In this document: positions 7,450 to 15,899 of the stretch, piece by piece | Layout of the letters: each line of letters starts with the position of its first letter | How positions within the stretch are numbered: the first letter of the stretch is position 1 | The notes under the pieces: generated by a model | Databases searched by the model: none | What the model was told of the DNA's origin: nothing | What the model saw: the letters and a program-made list of their open reading frames with translations, nothing else | Program-made: the position numbers and the translations under genes | Assembly: GCF_043235035.1 (NCBI RefSeq) | Contig: NZ_JAZAQF010000088.1 | Location: forward strand, 1-64,000 | Length of the DNA stretch: 64,000 bases | Reading direction: 5' to 3' | Source: CACIAM-69d sp001698445 | Lineage (GTDB): Bacteria; Cyanobacteriota; Cyanobacteriia; CACIAM-69d

Positions 7450-8793
7450 TCAGTCGAAGCTGAGAGACGGTAACCACATCACCAAATCTGGGAACAGAAT
7501 AATAATCAGCAACACCAGCAGTTGCAGACAAATAAAAGGAATTACTCCCCGATATAGCTCCTCCGTTTTGACAATGGCAGGAGCAACGCCCCGTAGATAA
7601 AACAGGGCAAATCCAAAGGGCGGCGTGAGGAAAGAAGTTTGCAAGTTTGCCCCTAAAATCACCCCATACCAAATCATATTAAACCCAAGGGCTTTGGCAA
7701 CGGGAGCAAAAATCGGAACCACAATAAAGGCGATTTCAAAGAAGTCAATAAAGAACCCCAACAGAAAAACCACCAACATATTGAGGGCCAGGAAACCCAC
7801 TCCTTGACCCGGTAAGTTCGACAGAATTTCGAACATGAACCGATCGCCGTGGAGACCCCGAAAAACCAAACTGAAAGCCGTTGAACCAATCAAAATAAAT
7901 AGGGCCATGCTGGAAATGCGTAGGGTGGCTTCGCAGGAGTCCCGCAGGGCAACCCAACTGAATTGGCGATTCAACAGGGCCAGGGCGATCGCTCCCAAGG
8001 AACCCACCGCACCCGCCTCCGTGGGGGTGGCAATGCCAAAGAAAATGCTCCCCAATACCAACAAAATCAGCACCAACGGGGGCAACATGGACTGCACCAC
8101 CCGTTGCCGCAATTCTCGGCGCGGCATTTGGCAAACCTCCGGCGGCAGGGCCGGCGCAGCTTCCGGCTTCAAAAAGGCCACCAGCAACACATGCAAGGCA
8201 AAGGCCCCCGCCATCATCAGGCCGGGAATCACTGCCCCCAGGAACAGATTGCCTACTGAAACGCCCAATTGGTCACCCAGCACCACCAGCACCACACTGG
8301 GCGGAATGATTTGCCCCAAGGTTCCAGAAGCGGCAATCACCCCCGTGGCCAGCTCGCGATTATAGCCATAGCGCAGCATGATGGGCAGGGAAATGAGACC
8401 CATGGCCACGACCGTTGCGGCCACCACTCCCGTTGTGGCCGCTAGCATTGCCCCCACTACCACCACCGCTAGGGCCAAGCCACCCCGCAAGCGGCCAAAC
8501 AAAATACCGACGGTTTCTAAAAGTTGCTCGGCAATTCCTGACTTTTCCAGAACGGATCCTAGGAAAATAAAATAAGGAATGGCCAGCAACGTGTAGTTTT
8601 TCATAATGTCAAAAATACGGCTGGGCAAGGCAGCTAAAAAGCTTGGCTCAAACGCATCGACATTGATCCCAATCAGGGCGAAAACGATAGCAACCCCACC
8701 CAAGGAAAAGGCGACGGGATAGCCGAGGGACAAAAAGAGCAGCGCCCCCAAAAACATGAGGGGCCCCAGCCAGTCAAATCCAAGGGTTTCCAT
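7450..8793 (-). CDS. dctM: TRAP transporter large permease (DctM)
   Basis: A 447-residue membrane protein with about 12 hydrophobic segments. It carries the DctM pattern, including FIFLGSVLEKSGIAEQLL, GATTGVVAATVVAMGLISLP-like glycine-rich helices and SGTLGQIIPPSVVLVVLGDQ. DctM forms the Na+- or H+-coupled substrate path of TRAP carriers. Its ATG overlaps the dctQ stop (TAATG), so translation is coupled. The preceding genes dctQ and dctP complete the transporter. Confidence 0.92.
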   Translation of the reverse strand: METLGFDWLGPLMFLGALLFLSLGYPVAFSLGGVAIVFALIGINVDAFEPSFLAALPSRIFDIMKNYTLLAIPYFIFLGSVLEKSGIAEQLLETVGILFGRLRGGLALAVVVVGAMLAATTGVVAATVVAMGLISLPIMLRYGYNRELATGVIAASGTLGQIIPPSVVLVVLGDQLGVSVGNLFLGAVIPGLMMAGAFALHVLLVAFLKPEAAPALPPEVCQMPRRELRQRVVQSMLPPLVLILLVLGSIFFGIATPTEAGAVGSLGAIALALLNRQFSWVALRDSCEATLRISSMALFILIGSTAFSLVFRGLHGDRFMFEILSNLPGQGVGFLALNMLVVFLLGFFIDFFEIAFIVVPIFAPVAKALGFNMIWYGVILGANLQTSFLTPPFGFALFYLRGVAPAIVKTEELYRGVIPFICLQLLVLLIIILFPDLVMWLPSLSFD

Positions 8794-9449
8794 TAGCGAT
8801 CGCCCTCCGAGGGGTTCTTCGATGGTTGACTGGCCGATGGTTGGCTGGGTTGATGGGGGGCGATCGAGTGGGCGATCGGTTGTGGCAAGTGATCTGCACC
8901 TAACCCGGCAATAATTGCCAAGTTTTTAATGATTTCTGAAACTCCCTGAATCATCAAAACCACAAAACCAATTAAAATCAATCCTTTGATGGGATAGCGC
9001 GGCAAACCGCCAGGATCGGGCGAGAGTTCTTGAACCATCCAAGCATTGGCTGTCCATTGCCAAGAAGCCACCAAAACCAAAGCCGAAAAGGGTATTAGAA
9101 ACAGAATGGTTCCAGCTAAATTGGCGATCGCCTGGGTGCGGGGCGACCAATTTTTATAGAACACATCTACCCGCACATGGCCATTCCGCTGCATCGTGTA
9201 GGCAGCACCGAGCAAAAACACACCGCTAAAGAGATACCACTGCAACTCAATGCTGGTGTTGGAAGTGAGATTTTGCCCGATCGCCCGGCCCAAGTAGCGA
9301 CCAATCACATTCCAAGACCCGATCGCCAGCATGGCCACCACCAACCAGCCCATGGCTTGACCCAAGCGAAAATTCCAGCGATCAATTTGTCGAGCCAGCC
9401 GCAACCAGGGAGGGAGTTGCCGTTGAAGCCATCGTTGCCAATTTTGCAT
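8793..9449 (-). CDS. dctQ: TRAP transporter small permease (DctQ)
   Basis: A 218-residue protein with four hydrophobic helices and the typical DctQ features: RYLGRAIGQ after helix one, ELQWYLFSGVFLLGAAYTMQ, and GHVRVDVFYKNW. It scaffolds the large permease in the inner membrane. A Ser/Pro/Gln-rich C-terminal tail of about 35 residues is an addition to the usual length. It lies between dctP and dctM in one operon; 60 bp separate it from dctP. Confidence 0.9.
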   Translation of the reverse strand: MQNWQRWLQRQLPPWLRLARQIDRWNFRLGQAMGWLVVAMLAIGSWNVIGRYLGRAIGQNLTSNTSIELQWYLFSGVFLLGAAYTMQRNGHVRVDVFYKNWSPRTQAIANLAGTILFLIPFSALVLVASWQWTANAWMVQELSPDPGGLPRYPIKGLILIGFVVLMIQGVSEIIKNLAIIAGLGADHLPQPIAHSIAPHQPSQPSASQPSKNPSEGDR

Positions 9450-9509
9450 AGGTTTAAACGGGAAAATTTAAAGGATTTAAGGAAAGATTTAAAGACAAGA
9501 TTGGATCGT

Positions 9510-10607
9510 TCAAGGTTTAACCGCTTCCGCAAAAACCCATTCATTGGTGCTGTTCCAGCCAATAACCGCTTGTTGAAAGGTTTTCCAAGGTTCATAAATG
9601 GCCTTGAAGTTTGCATCTCGCTGGGCTAAGTCTGCAAACAGTGCTTCTGTTTCCGTTTTGGCTTGTTTTAAAATTTCAGTGGAATAGGATCGTAGTTGTG
9701 TGCCACTAGCAATGAGGGTTTTGAGACCTGCCGCGTTGAGGGCTTCATATTCTGACAACATGGCATAGTTGGCTTCTTGGGCGGCCAGTTGAATTATCTG
9801 TTGATAGGCTTTTGGTAATCGGTTCCAGGCTTCTAAGTTGACAAAGAAATCGAGTGTGCTGCCGGGTTCCCACCAACCGGGATAGTAATAGAAACGGGCG
9901 GCGCGGTTCAGTCCCAATTTTGCATCGTCATAGGGGCCAACCCACTCGGCCGCATCAATAATTCCCCGATCGAGCGCCAAGAACACTTCGCTACCGGGCA
10001 GCACCTGCACATTCACCCCCAATCGCGACATCACCTCGCCACCGAGGCCGGGAATTCGCATTTTTAAACCCTGCAAATCACTGAGGGTTTGAATTTCGCG
10101 TTTAAACCAGCCCCCCATTTGGGTTCCCGTGTTGCCAGCGGGAAAATTAATGATGTTAAAGCTGCGATAAATGGCTTGTAAAGCTGTTAAGCCGCCTCCG
10201 GCATAGAGCCAAGCATTCTGTTGTTGAGCTGTGAGGCCAAAGGGTACTGAAGTACCAAAAGCAAGTCCTCGATGCTTGCCCAAATAGTAATAGCTGGCAC
10301 TGTGGCCACATTCAGCAGCTCCGAGCTGTACTGCGTCCATCACTTCCAGTGCGCCCACAATTTCTCCGGCGGTGTGGGGCGTGATGATGAATCGGCCGTC
10401 GCTGAGTTCTTTGACCCGATCGCAGATGCTGACTAAGCCACCAAAAATGGTGTCGAGGGCTTTGGGCCAACTGGCGATCGCTCGCCACTGAATTCTGGGT
10501 AGGTCGGCGGCAACGGGCGGGCCGCCACTGGGTTTGGGGGCACAGGCCGCAGCGGTGGCCGTCACGGAACCCAGCCCGATCGACTGCATTAAATGGCGAC
10601 GTTTCAT
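9510..10607 (-). CDS. dctP: TRAP transporter substrate-binding lipoprotein (DctP)
   Basis: A 365-residue solute-binding protein. The N-terminus MKRRHLMQSIGLGS... has a twin Arg and a lipobox ending at Cys22 (AAAC), so it is probably a lipoprotein in the periplasm. The core has DctP elements: GRFIITPHTAGEIVGALE, then RIPGLGGEVMSRLGVNVQVLPGSEVFLALDRG and AAEWVGPYDD. The WVGPYDD region resembles the subfamily that binds keto-acid or mannitol/chloroaromatic-type ligands; cyanobacterial relatives include the Gtr glutamate system. The ligand is not certain. First gene of dctPQM. Confidence 0.9.
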   Translation of the reverse strand: MKRRHLMQSIGLGSVTATAAACAPKPSGGPPVAADLPRIQWRAIASWPKALDTIFGGLVSICDRVKELSDGRFIITPHTAGEIVGALEVMDAVQLGAAECGHSASYYYLGKHRGLAFGTSVPFGLTAQQQNAWLYAGGGLTALQAIYRSFNIINFPAGNTGTQMGGWFKREIQTLSDLQGLKMRIPGLGGEVMSRLGVNVQVLPGSEVFLALDRGIIDAAEWVGPYDDAKLGLNRAARFYYYPGWWEPGSTLDFFVNLEAWNRLPKAYQQIIQLAAQEANYAMLSEYEALNAAGLKTLIASGTQLRSYSTEILKQAKTETEALFADLAQRDANFKAIYEPWKTFQQAVIGWNSTNEWVFAEAVKP

Positions 10608-10742
10608 GGGTTAAAACACTCTTTCAAAAGATGCTTGAATAGCCTAAAAGGGATTGAAGCTTTTAACGGAATTTGTAAAATTTGTAAAATTCAAAAAGAT
10701 TCTAAAAAATCCCTAAAGAGGCCTTAGAAATTTCCTAGAAGC

Positions 10743-10831
10743 CGGTAGATTGGGTTGAGCTTTGTGAAACCCAACTTGATCACTACGAATTTTGCTGTTT
10801 TTGGGTTTCATGCCTCAACCCAACCTACAAG
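10743..10831. repeat. GGTTGGGTT-type intergenic repeat (core of the 250-bp MITE)
   Basis: Two inverted TTGGGTTGAG/CTCAACCCAA blocks surround a middle section containing gatcactacgaa. The same block forms the centre of the 250-bp MITEs at 45551-45800 and 48483-48732, and half of it recurs near 45384-45424. Here it stands alone without the GACCTCTT ends. Confidence 0.75.
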
Positions 10832-10901
10832 ACTCCAAGACTAAAAAGATTTTGAAAATTTGCTGCAAGCCAACCAAGTTTACTCCCCCAGCAATTGCTA
10901 G

Positions 10902-11633
10902 TTACTCATTTGTCGCCTGAATCGGTGGGCGGAGGCAAAGGTAAGCCAAAGGCCCCACCAAAGGCAAGAACGTTAGCCATTGCCAAATGGTTTGCTGATG
11001 CCAACCTCTCCGGGCTAAGTCATCGCCCACCAGGGCAGGAAACAGCAGGGAAAGCATCAGAAAATCGAGGCTCATCACATGGATAAATCGGCTGGTTTGC
11101 CACTGCTGCCCAAAATCTGACCAGTTACCTTGGGACAGACCCCAACCCAGCAGTCCGATCACCCCAACACTGAGACCCAAAGCCAGCCAACGGGAATCCC
11201 AGAACCGAATCAGACGCGATCGCTCGCCCGTGAACTGTGGGTTCGATCGCCGCAGGGCCAGGTAAGGCAACAGGGCAAAGGCCCCCAATGCCATCGACCC
11301 GATCGCGAAGGGCCAAGCACGCACCGGCTGCCCACGCCCATCGGCAAACAGCAAGCAGCAGTAAACCAGCGGCCAAATGCCCATTAGGTTAAAAAGAGCC
11401 ACAATGAGCAAATTTTCGCCGGATACTTGCCCTGTCGAAAGGCGAATGATCAAATCCAAGGTGTCCGGGCGATCGGGCGGAGCCAACAGGAAAGCATAGA
11501 GCGTGAAGCCGGCCCACAGGAGCCAAAACCAAGGCTGGGCCGGTTGTCTGGCTTGATCGTCCGGCAACTGGTCAAGATCGGGGGAGTTACTGGGCGCAGT
11601 CATCGGCGTTTTTGGCAGGTTTTTTGCAGGCAA
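10902..11633 (-). CDS. Conserved membrane protein of unknown function
   Basis: A 243-residue protein with about six hydrophobic segments (for example WFWLLWAGFTLYAFLLA, NLLIVALFNLMGIWPLVYCC and WLALGLSVGVIGLLGWGL). The first 35 residues are polar and Pro/Gln-rich, so an internal ATG at 11603 is also possible. I recognise no catalytic motif and assign no function. It is separated by about 30 bp from the NrtR-like gene on the same strand and could share its transcript. Confidence 0.7.
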   Translation of the reverse strand: MPAKNLPKTPMTAPSNSPDLDQLPDDQARQPAQPWFWLLWAGFTLYAFLLAPPDRPDTLDLIIRLSTGQVSGENLLIVALFNLMGIWPLVYCCLLFADGRGQPVRAWPFAIGSMALGAFALLPYLALRRSNPQFTGERSRLIRFWDSRWLALGLSVGVIGLLGWGLSQGNWSDFGQQWQTSRFIHVMSLDFLMLSLLFPALVGDDLARRGWHQQTIWQWLTFLPLVGPLAYLCLRPPIQATNE

Positions 11634-11666
11634 CTTGGACTATTAGACCAGGATTTCGCCCAAGAT

Positions 11667-12506
11667 TTAGACAAAAACGAGGGGCTTATTTTCCAACTGT
11701 TGAAAGGCGATCGCATCAAATTGATAAAGACTGGCCGGGCGACCAGCGCCGCGCGACACCTTCACGCCCGTGTCCAATAAAATTCCCAGTTTCAGCAAGC
11801 GGCTGCGGAAGTTGGAATAGTCCGAAAAGTTTTCGCCTAAAACAATGGTGTAAAGCTGATAAAGATCGCTGAGGGTGAAGGATTCCGGCAACACGTCAAA
11901 GGCGATCGGGCTGTATTCCAATTTGTTGCGCAAGCGTTGATAACCGTATTGCACAATTCGATCGTGATCAAAAGCCAGTTCCGGCAGGCGATCAAACGGA
12001 TACCAAGCAATCCCGATCGCCCCATCGGTGGCAAAATCCGAGATCGCCTCCACCTCCGCATAGCGCACCAGGGCAAAGTAGCTGACGGACAAGTACCGCA
12101 CTCCAAAACTGTCGGCGGCTTCCCGGGGATCGCGGCCGGGCCCACCAAAGGTATAAAGCTGCTCCAGGTACAGATGCCGGACGCGAATTTTTTCCGCCAA
12201 GACGCGATAGGCCGCCGCTTCCAGGGCCTCGCCTTGGCGCACCAAGGTTCCGGGCAAGCTCCAACAACCGGCAAAGGGTTCATGTTGCCGCATCACCAGC
12301 AACACCAACAGTCGGCGCTTGTCGCTGTCCACGGAAAAAATGACGTTATCAACCCCTACTTTGAAATCGGCCAGGGAATCGACCGCCAGGGGAGCAGGCG
12401 ATTGTTTGGCACTCTGTTTGGCACTTTGTTTGGTGCTCTGTTGGGCACTAAGCTTGGCACTGAGTTTTGCGTTGAGGCGATGGGAACCTAGCCGACGTTC
12501 TGCCAT
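11667..12506 (-). CDS. nrtR: NrtR-like Nudix regulator of NAD metabolism
   Basis: A 279-residue protein: N-terminal Nudix domain, then a C-terminal winged-helix-like domain (from about TLSDLYQLYTIVLGE) ending GRPASLYQFD. This two-domain order is that of NrtR, a repressor of NAD synthesis and salvage genes that senses ADP-ribose. The Nudix box region, GEALEAAAYRVLAEKIRV, lacks the REUXEE acids, so catalysis is unlikely and regulation more so. The first 35 residues contain repeats of AKQS/AKLS encoded by 12-bp tandem DNA. The start overlaps nadD by 19 bp. With nadD and pncB upstream, the genes form an NAD cluster it may autoregulate. Confidence 0.85.
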   Translation of the reverse strand: MAERRLGSHRLNAKLSAKLSAQQSTKQSAKQSAKQSPAPLAVDSLADFKVGVDNVIFSVDSDKRRLLVLLVMRQHEPFAGCWSLPGTLVRQGEALEAAAYRVLAEKIRVRHLYLEQLYTFGGPGRDPREAADSFGVRYLSVSYFALVRYAEVEAISDFATDGAIGIAWYPFDRLPELAFDHDRIVQYGYQRLRNKLEYSPIAFDVLPESFTLSDLYQLYTIVLGENFSDYSNFRSRLLKLGILLDTGVKVSRGAGRPASLYQFDAIAFQQLENKPLVFV

Positions 12507-13066
12507 AGGTAAAGCTGCTCACCCCGAATATAGGCTTCAATTTCGGGGGGGATACTGTTGCGATCGCCCGCTTCCCGATAGGCGGTGGAAGAACTGGCGG
12601 GGCTGCTGAGGTCAGCCACCTGCACCTTGGCTCCCAGGTCGGCTAAATGTTCGATCGCGGCCGTTTCTAAGGGATAGCCCGGCCGAGGAATCACCAGCAA
12701 TTGGGCAAATTGCAGAATATCCGCCGAGCGATACCACCGGGGCAGTTGGGCCACCAAATCTGACCCAATCACCAGGCTGAACTGGGCGTGGGGCCAGCGT
12801 TCCCGGGCCCGTTCCAACACCACCACCGTACGCGGGTGGCTCAGGTCTGGACAAACCTGCACATGGGCGGGCCGTGGTTCGATCGACTCGATCAGCACCC
12901 GCAACATGGCCGTGCGACAGTCGAGGGGAGCACGATGACTTTTGAAGGGATTGTCCGCAGCCCAAACCGCAACCCGATCGAACCGTTGGGCCAACCAAGC
13001 AACGATCGCCTGATGGCCATAGGTTGGGGGATCTGCACTGGTTCCAAACAACGCGATCGACATCAT
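12488..13066 (-). CDS. nadD: Nicotinate-nucleotide adenylyltransferase (NadD)
   Basis: The start at 13066 (MMSIALFGTSADPPTYGH) puts the nucleotidyltransferase motif GTSADPP...TYGH at the very N-terminus. An upstream extension of the frame overlaps the pncB 3' region, has no homology and is rejected. The C-terminal SSSTAYR fits the family ISSTxxR motif. The enzyme makes nicotinate adenine dinucleotide from nicotinate mononucleotide and ATP, the step after pncB. About 192 residues, typical length. It sits between pncB and nrtR. Confidence 0.9.
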   Translation of the reverse strand: MMSIALFGTSADPPTYGHQAIVAWLAQRFDRVAVWAADNPFKSHRAPLDCRTAMLRVLIESIEPRPAHVQVCPDLSHPRTVVVLERARERWPHAQFSLVIGSDLVAQLPRWYRSADILQFAQLLVIPRPGYPLETAAIEHLADLGAKVQVADLSSPASSSTAYREAGDRNSIPPEIEAYIRGEQLYLWQNVG

Positions 13067-13154
13067 GGGATTCTGGCCGCCAAAACAACGGCAGGAATAC
13101 AGGTTTGTAGAAAATGACGGGTTGATGGAGCGGAATTGGCAACCACTGGGGTGC

Positions 13155-13212
13155 TGGCCTTGAAACAGTTTGGGAAGCAGCTTAAGAAGCAGCTTAGGAA
13201 GCAGCTTGGAGC
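13155..13212 (-). repeat. 12-bp tandem repeat at the 3' end of the phosphoribosyltransferase gene
   Basis: Units of gaagcagcttag/a are repeated about three times and run into the coding end of the gene (the LQAAS terminus). It continues beyond the stop, so expansion has probably altered the C-terminus. Similar short arrays lie at several other gene borders in this window. Confidence 0.75.
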
Positions 13213-14579
13213 GACTGATGCACCCGAGTCGTGAGCGATTGTAGCGCAGGCGACAGTTCCGGCCGCACTGGGGTTGGGTCATGGATCGATCGCACCGCCT
13301 CCGGAAGGCTTTGAACCTGCGATCGGGTGCGTTGGGCAATGGTCAGCAGGGATTCTGGATCCGTCAGCCGTTGTCCCGCACGCATCACGGGCCGCAACAA
13401 TCCCAGCTCTGATCGGGACACTTCATCGGCCAACACCAGCCGATCGCCCAACCAACGGCCCGCCTCATCCCGATCTCGCAGCACCTGTTTTCGGCCCGGA
13501 TAGGTGGCCTTGCCACTGGAGCCTTTGGCCACCGGTTGCCCCGCCAACTCCACTAATTTATAAACCCCATTCACCGGCTGGCCAGTCACCAACTTTGTGC
13601 CTACCCCATAGCCATCAATCTCAGCACCGGCCGCCCGTAGGCGATCGATTTCCGCTTCATCCAGATCACCGCTGACCAAAATTTGCGTTCCCGGCAATCG
13701 ATCGCGCGCTAGCTGTGACAGGCTCACCAAGTCTCCCGAATCCAACCGGATGGCCGGCACGGGGGCCCCGCCGGCCCGCACTCGCTCCGCCAACTGCTCG
13801 ATCGCCCGCACCGGGTCAAAGGTATCCACCAGCAGCGCCCCATGGGGGAACAGTCCCTGAAACGCCTCAAACGCCGCCAGCTCTGACCCCATGGAAGCGC
13901 CCAGGGCCATCACCAGGGCATGGGCCATCGTACCCGCCGGTTGTCGCCCCAATTGCAACGCCGCTTCCACATTAGAAGTGGCATCCAAACCGGCCGCCAA
14001 GGCCGCCCGCGCCGCCCACAGGGCCGCCTGGGGACTGAAGGCCCGCCTTGTGCCAAACTCCAAAATTTGCGCCCGATCGCCCGCCACATCCCGCAACCGG
14101 GCCGATCGCGTGGCCACCAAGGTTTGATAGTTCAGCACATTCAGCAAATAGGTTTCCACCCACTGGGCTTGCCAGAGGGGAGCCTCAATTCGCAGCAGCG
14201 GTTCATGGGCAAACACCACGGTTCCTTCAGGCACGGCCCACAAGTCTCCCGTAAACCGAGCCGTTGCCAACAAGTCCCAAAATTGATCGGGCGCATGGTC
14301 AAACAGCCCCGTGGCCCGCAGTTGGGCCTGTTGGGACGAGCTGACCTGAAACTGCTCCAGGTATTGCAGGGCCTGTTCCAGTCCCATGGCCACCAAATAG
14401 CCAAACCCATCGGGCAACCGGCGCGTAAACAGCTCAAAACTGGCGGTTTGTTGCTCCACCGCCCGATCGCAATAGCAAGCGATCATTGTTAACTGATACA
14501 AATCCGTCAGCAGGGCGCTGTTGCCCACTTGAGCGTCCAGGGTTGCGGGCCCCAAGTCAGGCGTGGTGAGGGTCAACAT
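13194..14579 (-). CDS. pncB: Nicotinate phosphoribosyltransferase
   Basis: A 461-residue enzyme from the ATG at 14579 (MLTLTTPDLG); an upstream ATG at 14633 adds 18 residues without family similarity. Visible features: LLTDLYQLTMI near the N-terminus, FELFTRRLPDGFGYLVAMG, LEFGTRRAFSPQAALWAARA with the catalytic-site region, TSNVEAA, and IRLDSGDLVSLS, which binds phosphoribosyl pyrophosphate. It converts nicotinate to nicotinate mononucleotide in the salvage pathway. It is followed by nadD and nrtR. Confidence 0.92.
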   Translation of the reverse strand: MLTLTTPDLGPATLDAQVGNSALLTDLYQLTMIACYCDRAVEQQTASFELFTRRLPDGFGYLVAMGLEQALQYLEQFQVSSSQQAQLRATGLFDHAPDQFWDLLATARFTGDLWAVPEGTVVFAHEPLLRIEAPLWQAQWVETYLLNVLNYQTLVATRSARLRDVAGDRAQILEFGTRRAFSPQAALWAARAALAAGLDATSNVEAALQLGRQPAGTMAHALVMALGASMGSELAAFEAFQGLFPHGALLVDTFDPVRAIEQLAERVRAGGAPVPAIRLDSGDLVSLSQLARDRLPGTQILVSGDLDEAEIDRLRAAGAEIDGYGVGTKLVTGQPVNGVYKLVELAGQPVAKGSSGKATYPGRKQVLRDRDEAGRWLGDRLVLADEVSRSELGLLRPVMRAGQRLTDPESLLTIAQRTRSQVQSLPEAVRSIHDPTPVRPELSPALQSLTTRVHQSLQAAS

Positions 14580-14950
14580 AACTGGGGAAGCGATCGATCG
14601 GGCGATCGCCAGGAGGGATCTTGAGGCAGTCACACCGCTCTGGCCGTTGACGGGTGGCCAGTCAATTTATTTATAGTAATTTTTACCAAAAATAGCAACC
14701 CACCTACTCCCGATCGCCCCTGCGACTGGCACAGGTCGGCAGAGGCTGTCGTCATTTCCATCGCCGTAGGGGTTGGGTCTCCCAACCCTAACCTGAGCGA
14801 TCGCTACAACCCTGCTCACCCCTGGGAACGCCCAAGGATCACGGGGCTGGGGCGTGTGGGGCTTGGGGCTGGGCGAGGAGACCCCGCCCCTACGATTGAT
14901 GGGTTGGGGAAACGCGATCGTCAGGGTTGTAGGCGACTTGATGACAAGCC
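14580..14950. other. Intergenic region upstream of pncB, no gene seen
   Basis: Contains HIP1-type motifs and the GC-rich text gaggagaccccgcccctacg. The cupin gene downstream and pncB are both on the minus strand, so the pncB promoter should be within about 100 bp of 14580. An AT-rich stretch, atttatttatagtaatttttacc (14665-14687), is the best candidate for it. No NrtR operator could be identified with confidence. Confidence 0.35.
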
Positions 14951-15322
14951 CTAGGATTCGCTCCCGTAAACCGTTTCATCTTCCTTGCGCCAGGCCGGAT
15001 CCACCAAACAGATAAAGGTCAGCGGCTCGGGCCCCAAGCTGCGCACGAATTGTTTAGCGTTGGGCGGAATATAAACCGCATCCCCCGGCTCAATGATTTG
15101 CACCTCGCCATCGATGTGCATTTCCCCCCGCCCCGCCATGATGTAGTAGACCTCTGAGGTGGTCAGGGAATGGGGCAGCGAGGTTTCGCCCACGGGCAAA
15201 ATCGCATGGGCCAAGCTATAGCGCAGGTCGATCGGCTGTTTGTCGGGATGCAGCAGCTCTCGCAAAATCGAATTATCGCCGGCCACAAATTCTTCGCAAT
15301 CGCCCAACTTTCGTACCAGCAT
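14951..15322 (-). CDS. Cupin-domain protein
   Basis: A single cupin domain of about 123 residues from the ATG at 15322 (MLVRKLGDCEEF). The frame extends upstream to 15460, but those 46 residues show no cupin features. The core has SEVYYIMAGRGEMHIDGE and GDAVYIPPNAKQFVRS, the two conserved cupin motifs. The first motif lacks the usual HxH histidine pair, so metal binding is uncertain. Function is not specific. The YbjQ gene starts divergently about 235 bp away. Confidence 0.78.
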   Translation of the reverse strand: MLVRKLGDCEEFVAGDNSILRELLHPDKQPIDLRYSLAHAILPVGETSLPHSLTTSEVYYIMAGRGEMHIDGEVQIIEPGDAVYIPPNAKQFVRSLGPEPLTFICLVDPAWRKEDETVYGSES

Positions 15323-15557
15323 GGTTGAGACCCCGTGCAACATCTGCGGGCCATTCAAGCAAAATTTGCCGCCATTCGTGGCGATTGAGTGGCCATTGAC
15401 CCGATCGAGCGGCTTGGTCTTTTCTGTGAAAGTCACCAAAACCCGTGAACAGTCTCCCACAACCCCTCGGTCGATCGCCCATCAATCTTGCTACAACAGG
15501 GATGAGATCAAGCAAAACCCAATCAAAGAACCGATCACCGGAATTCCTAATCACATT

Positions 15558-15884
15558 ATGTTGCTAACCACCACCTCCAGCCTCGAAGGCAAGCGCATCA
15601 TCTCCTATTACGGCGTGGTCAGTGGAGAAGCGATCTTGGGGGCGAACATTTTCAAGGACTTTTTCGCTGGCATTCGAGATGTGATTGGCGGGCGATCGGG
15701 TTCCTACGAAAAAGAACTGCGCAAGGCCAAAGACATCGCCATGAATGAAATGAAAGCCGCCGCTACGGAATTGGGAGCGAACGGCATCATTGGCATTGAT
15801 ATTGACTATGAAACTATTAGCCTGTCCAACGGAGGCGGCATGTTGATGGTGGCGGTTAGCGGCACGGCGGTACGGTTTGAATAG
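15558..15884 (+). CDS. YbjQ family (DUF74) protein
   Basis: A 108-residue protein starting MLLTTTSSLEGK at 15558. It has the family pattern: GVVSGEAILGANIFKDFFAG, an EKELRKAKDIAMNEM helix, then GANGIIGIDIDYE and VAVSGTAVRF at the C-terminus. The family is thought to bind heavy metals and forms pentamers, but no enzyme activity is established. Longer readings of the frame, upstream to 15240, overlap the cupin gene and are rejected. Confidence 0.88.
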   Translation: MLLTTTSSLEGKRIISYYGVVSGEAILGANIFKDFFAGIRDVIGGRSGSYEKELRKAKDIAMNEMKAAATELGANGIIGIDIDYETISLSNGGGMLMVAVSGTAVRFE

Positions 15885-15899
15885 CTGGCACGGACTGCC

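Noticed and set aside
13067..13339. 91-residue N-terminal extension of NadD
   Set aside because: It overlaps the 3' end of pncB, is basic with KLLPKLL repeats from tandem DNA, and precedes the normal start motif.
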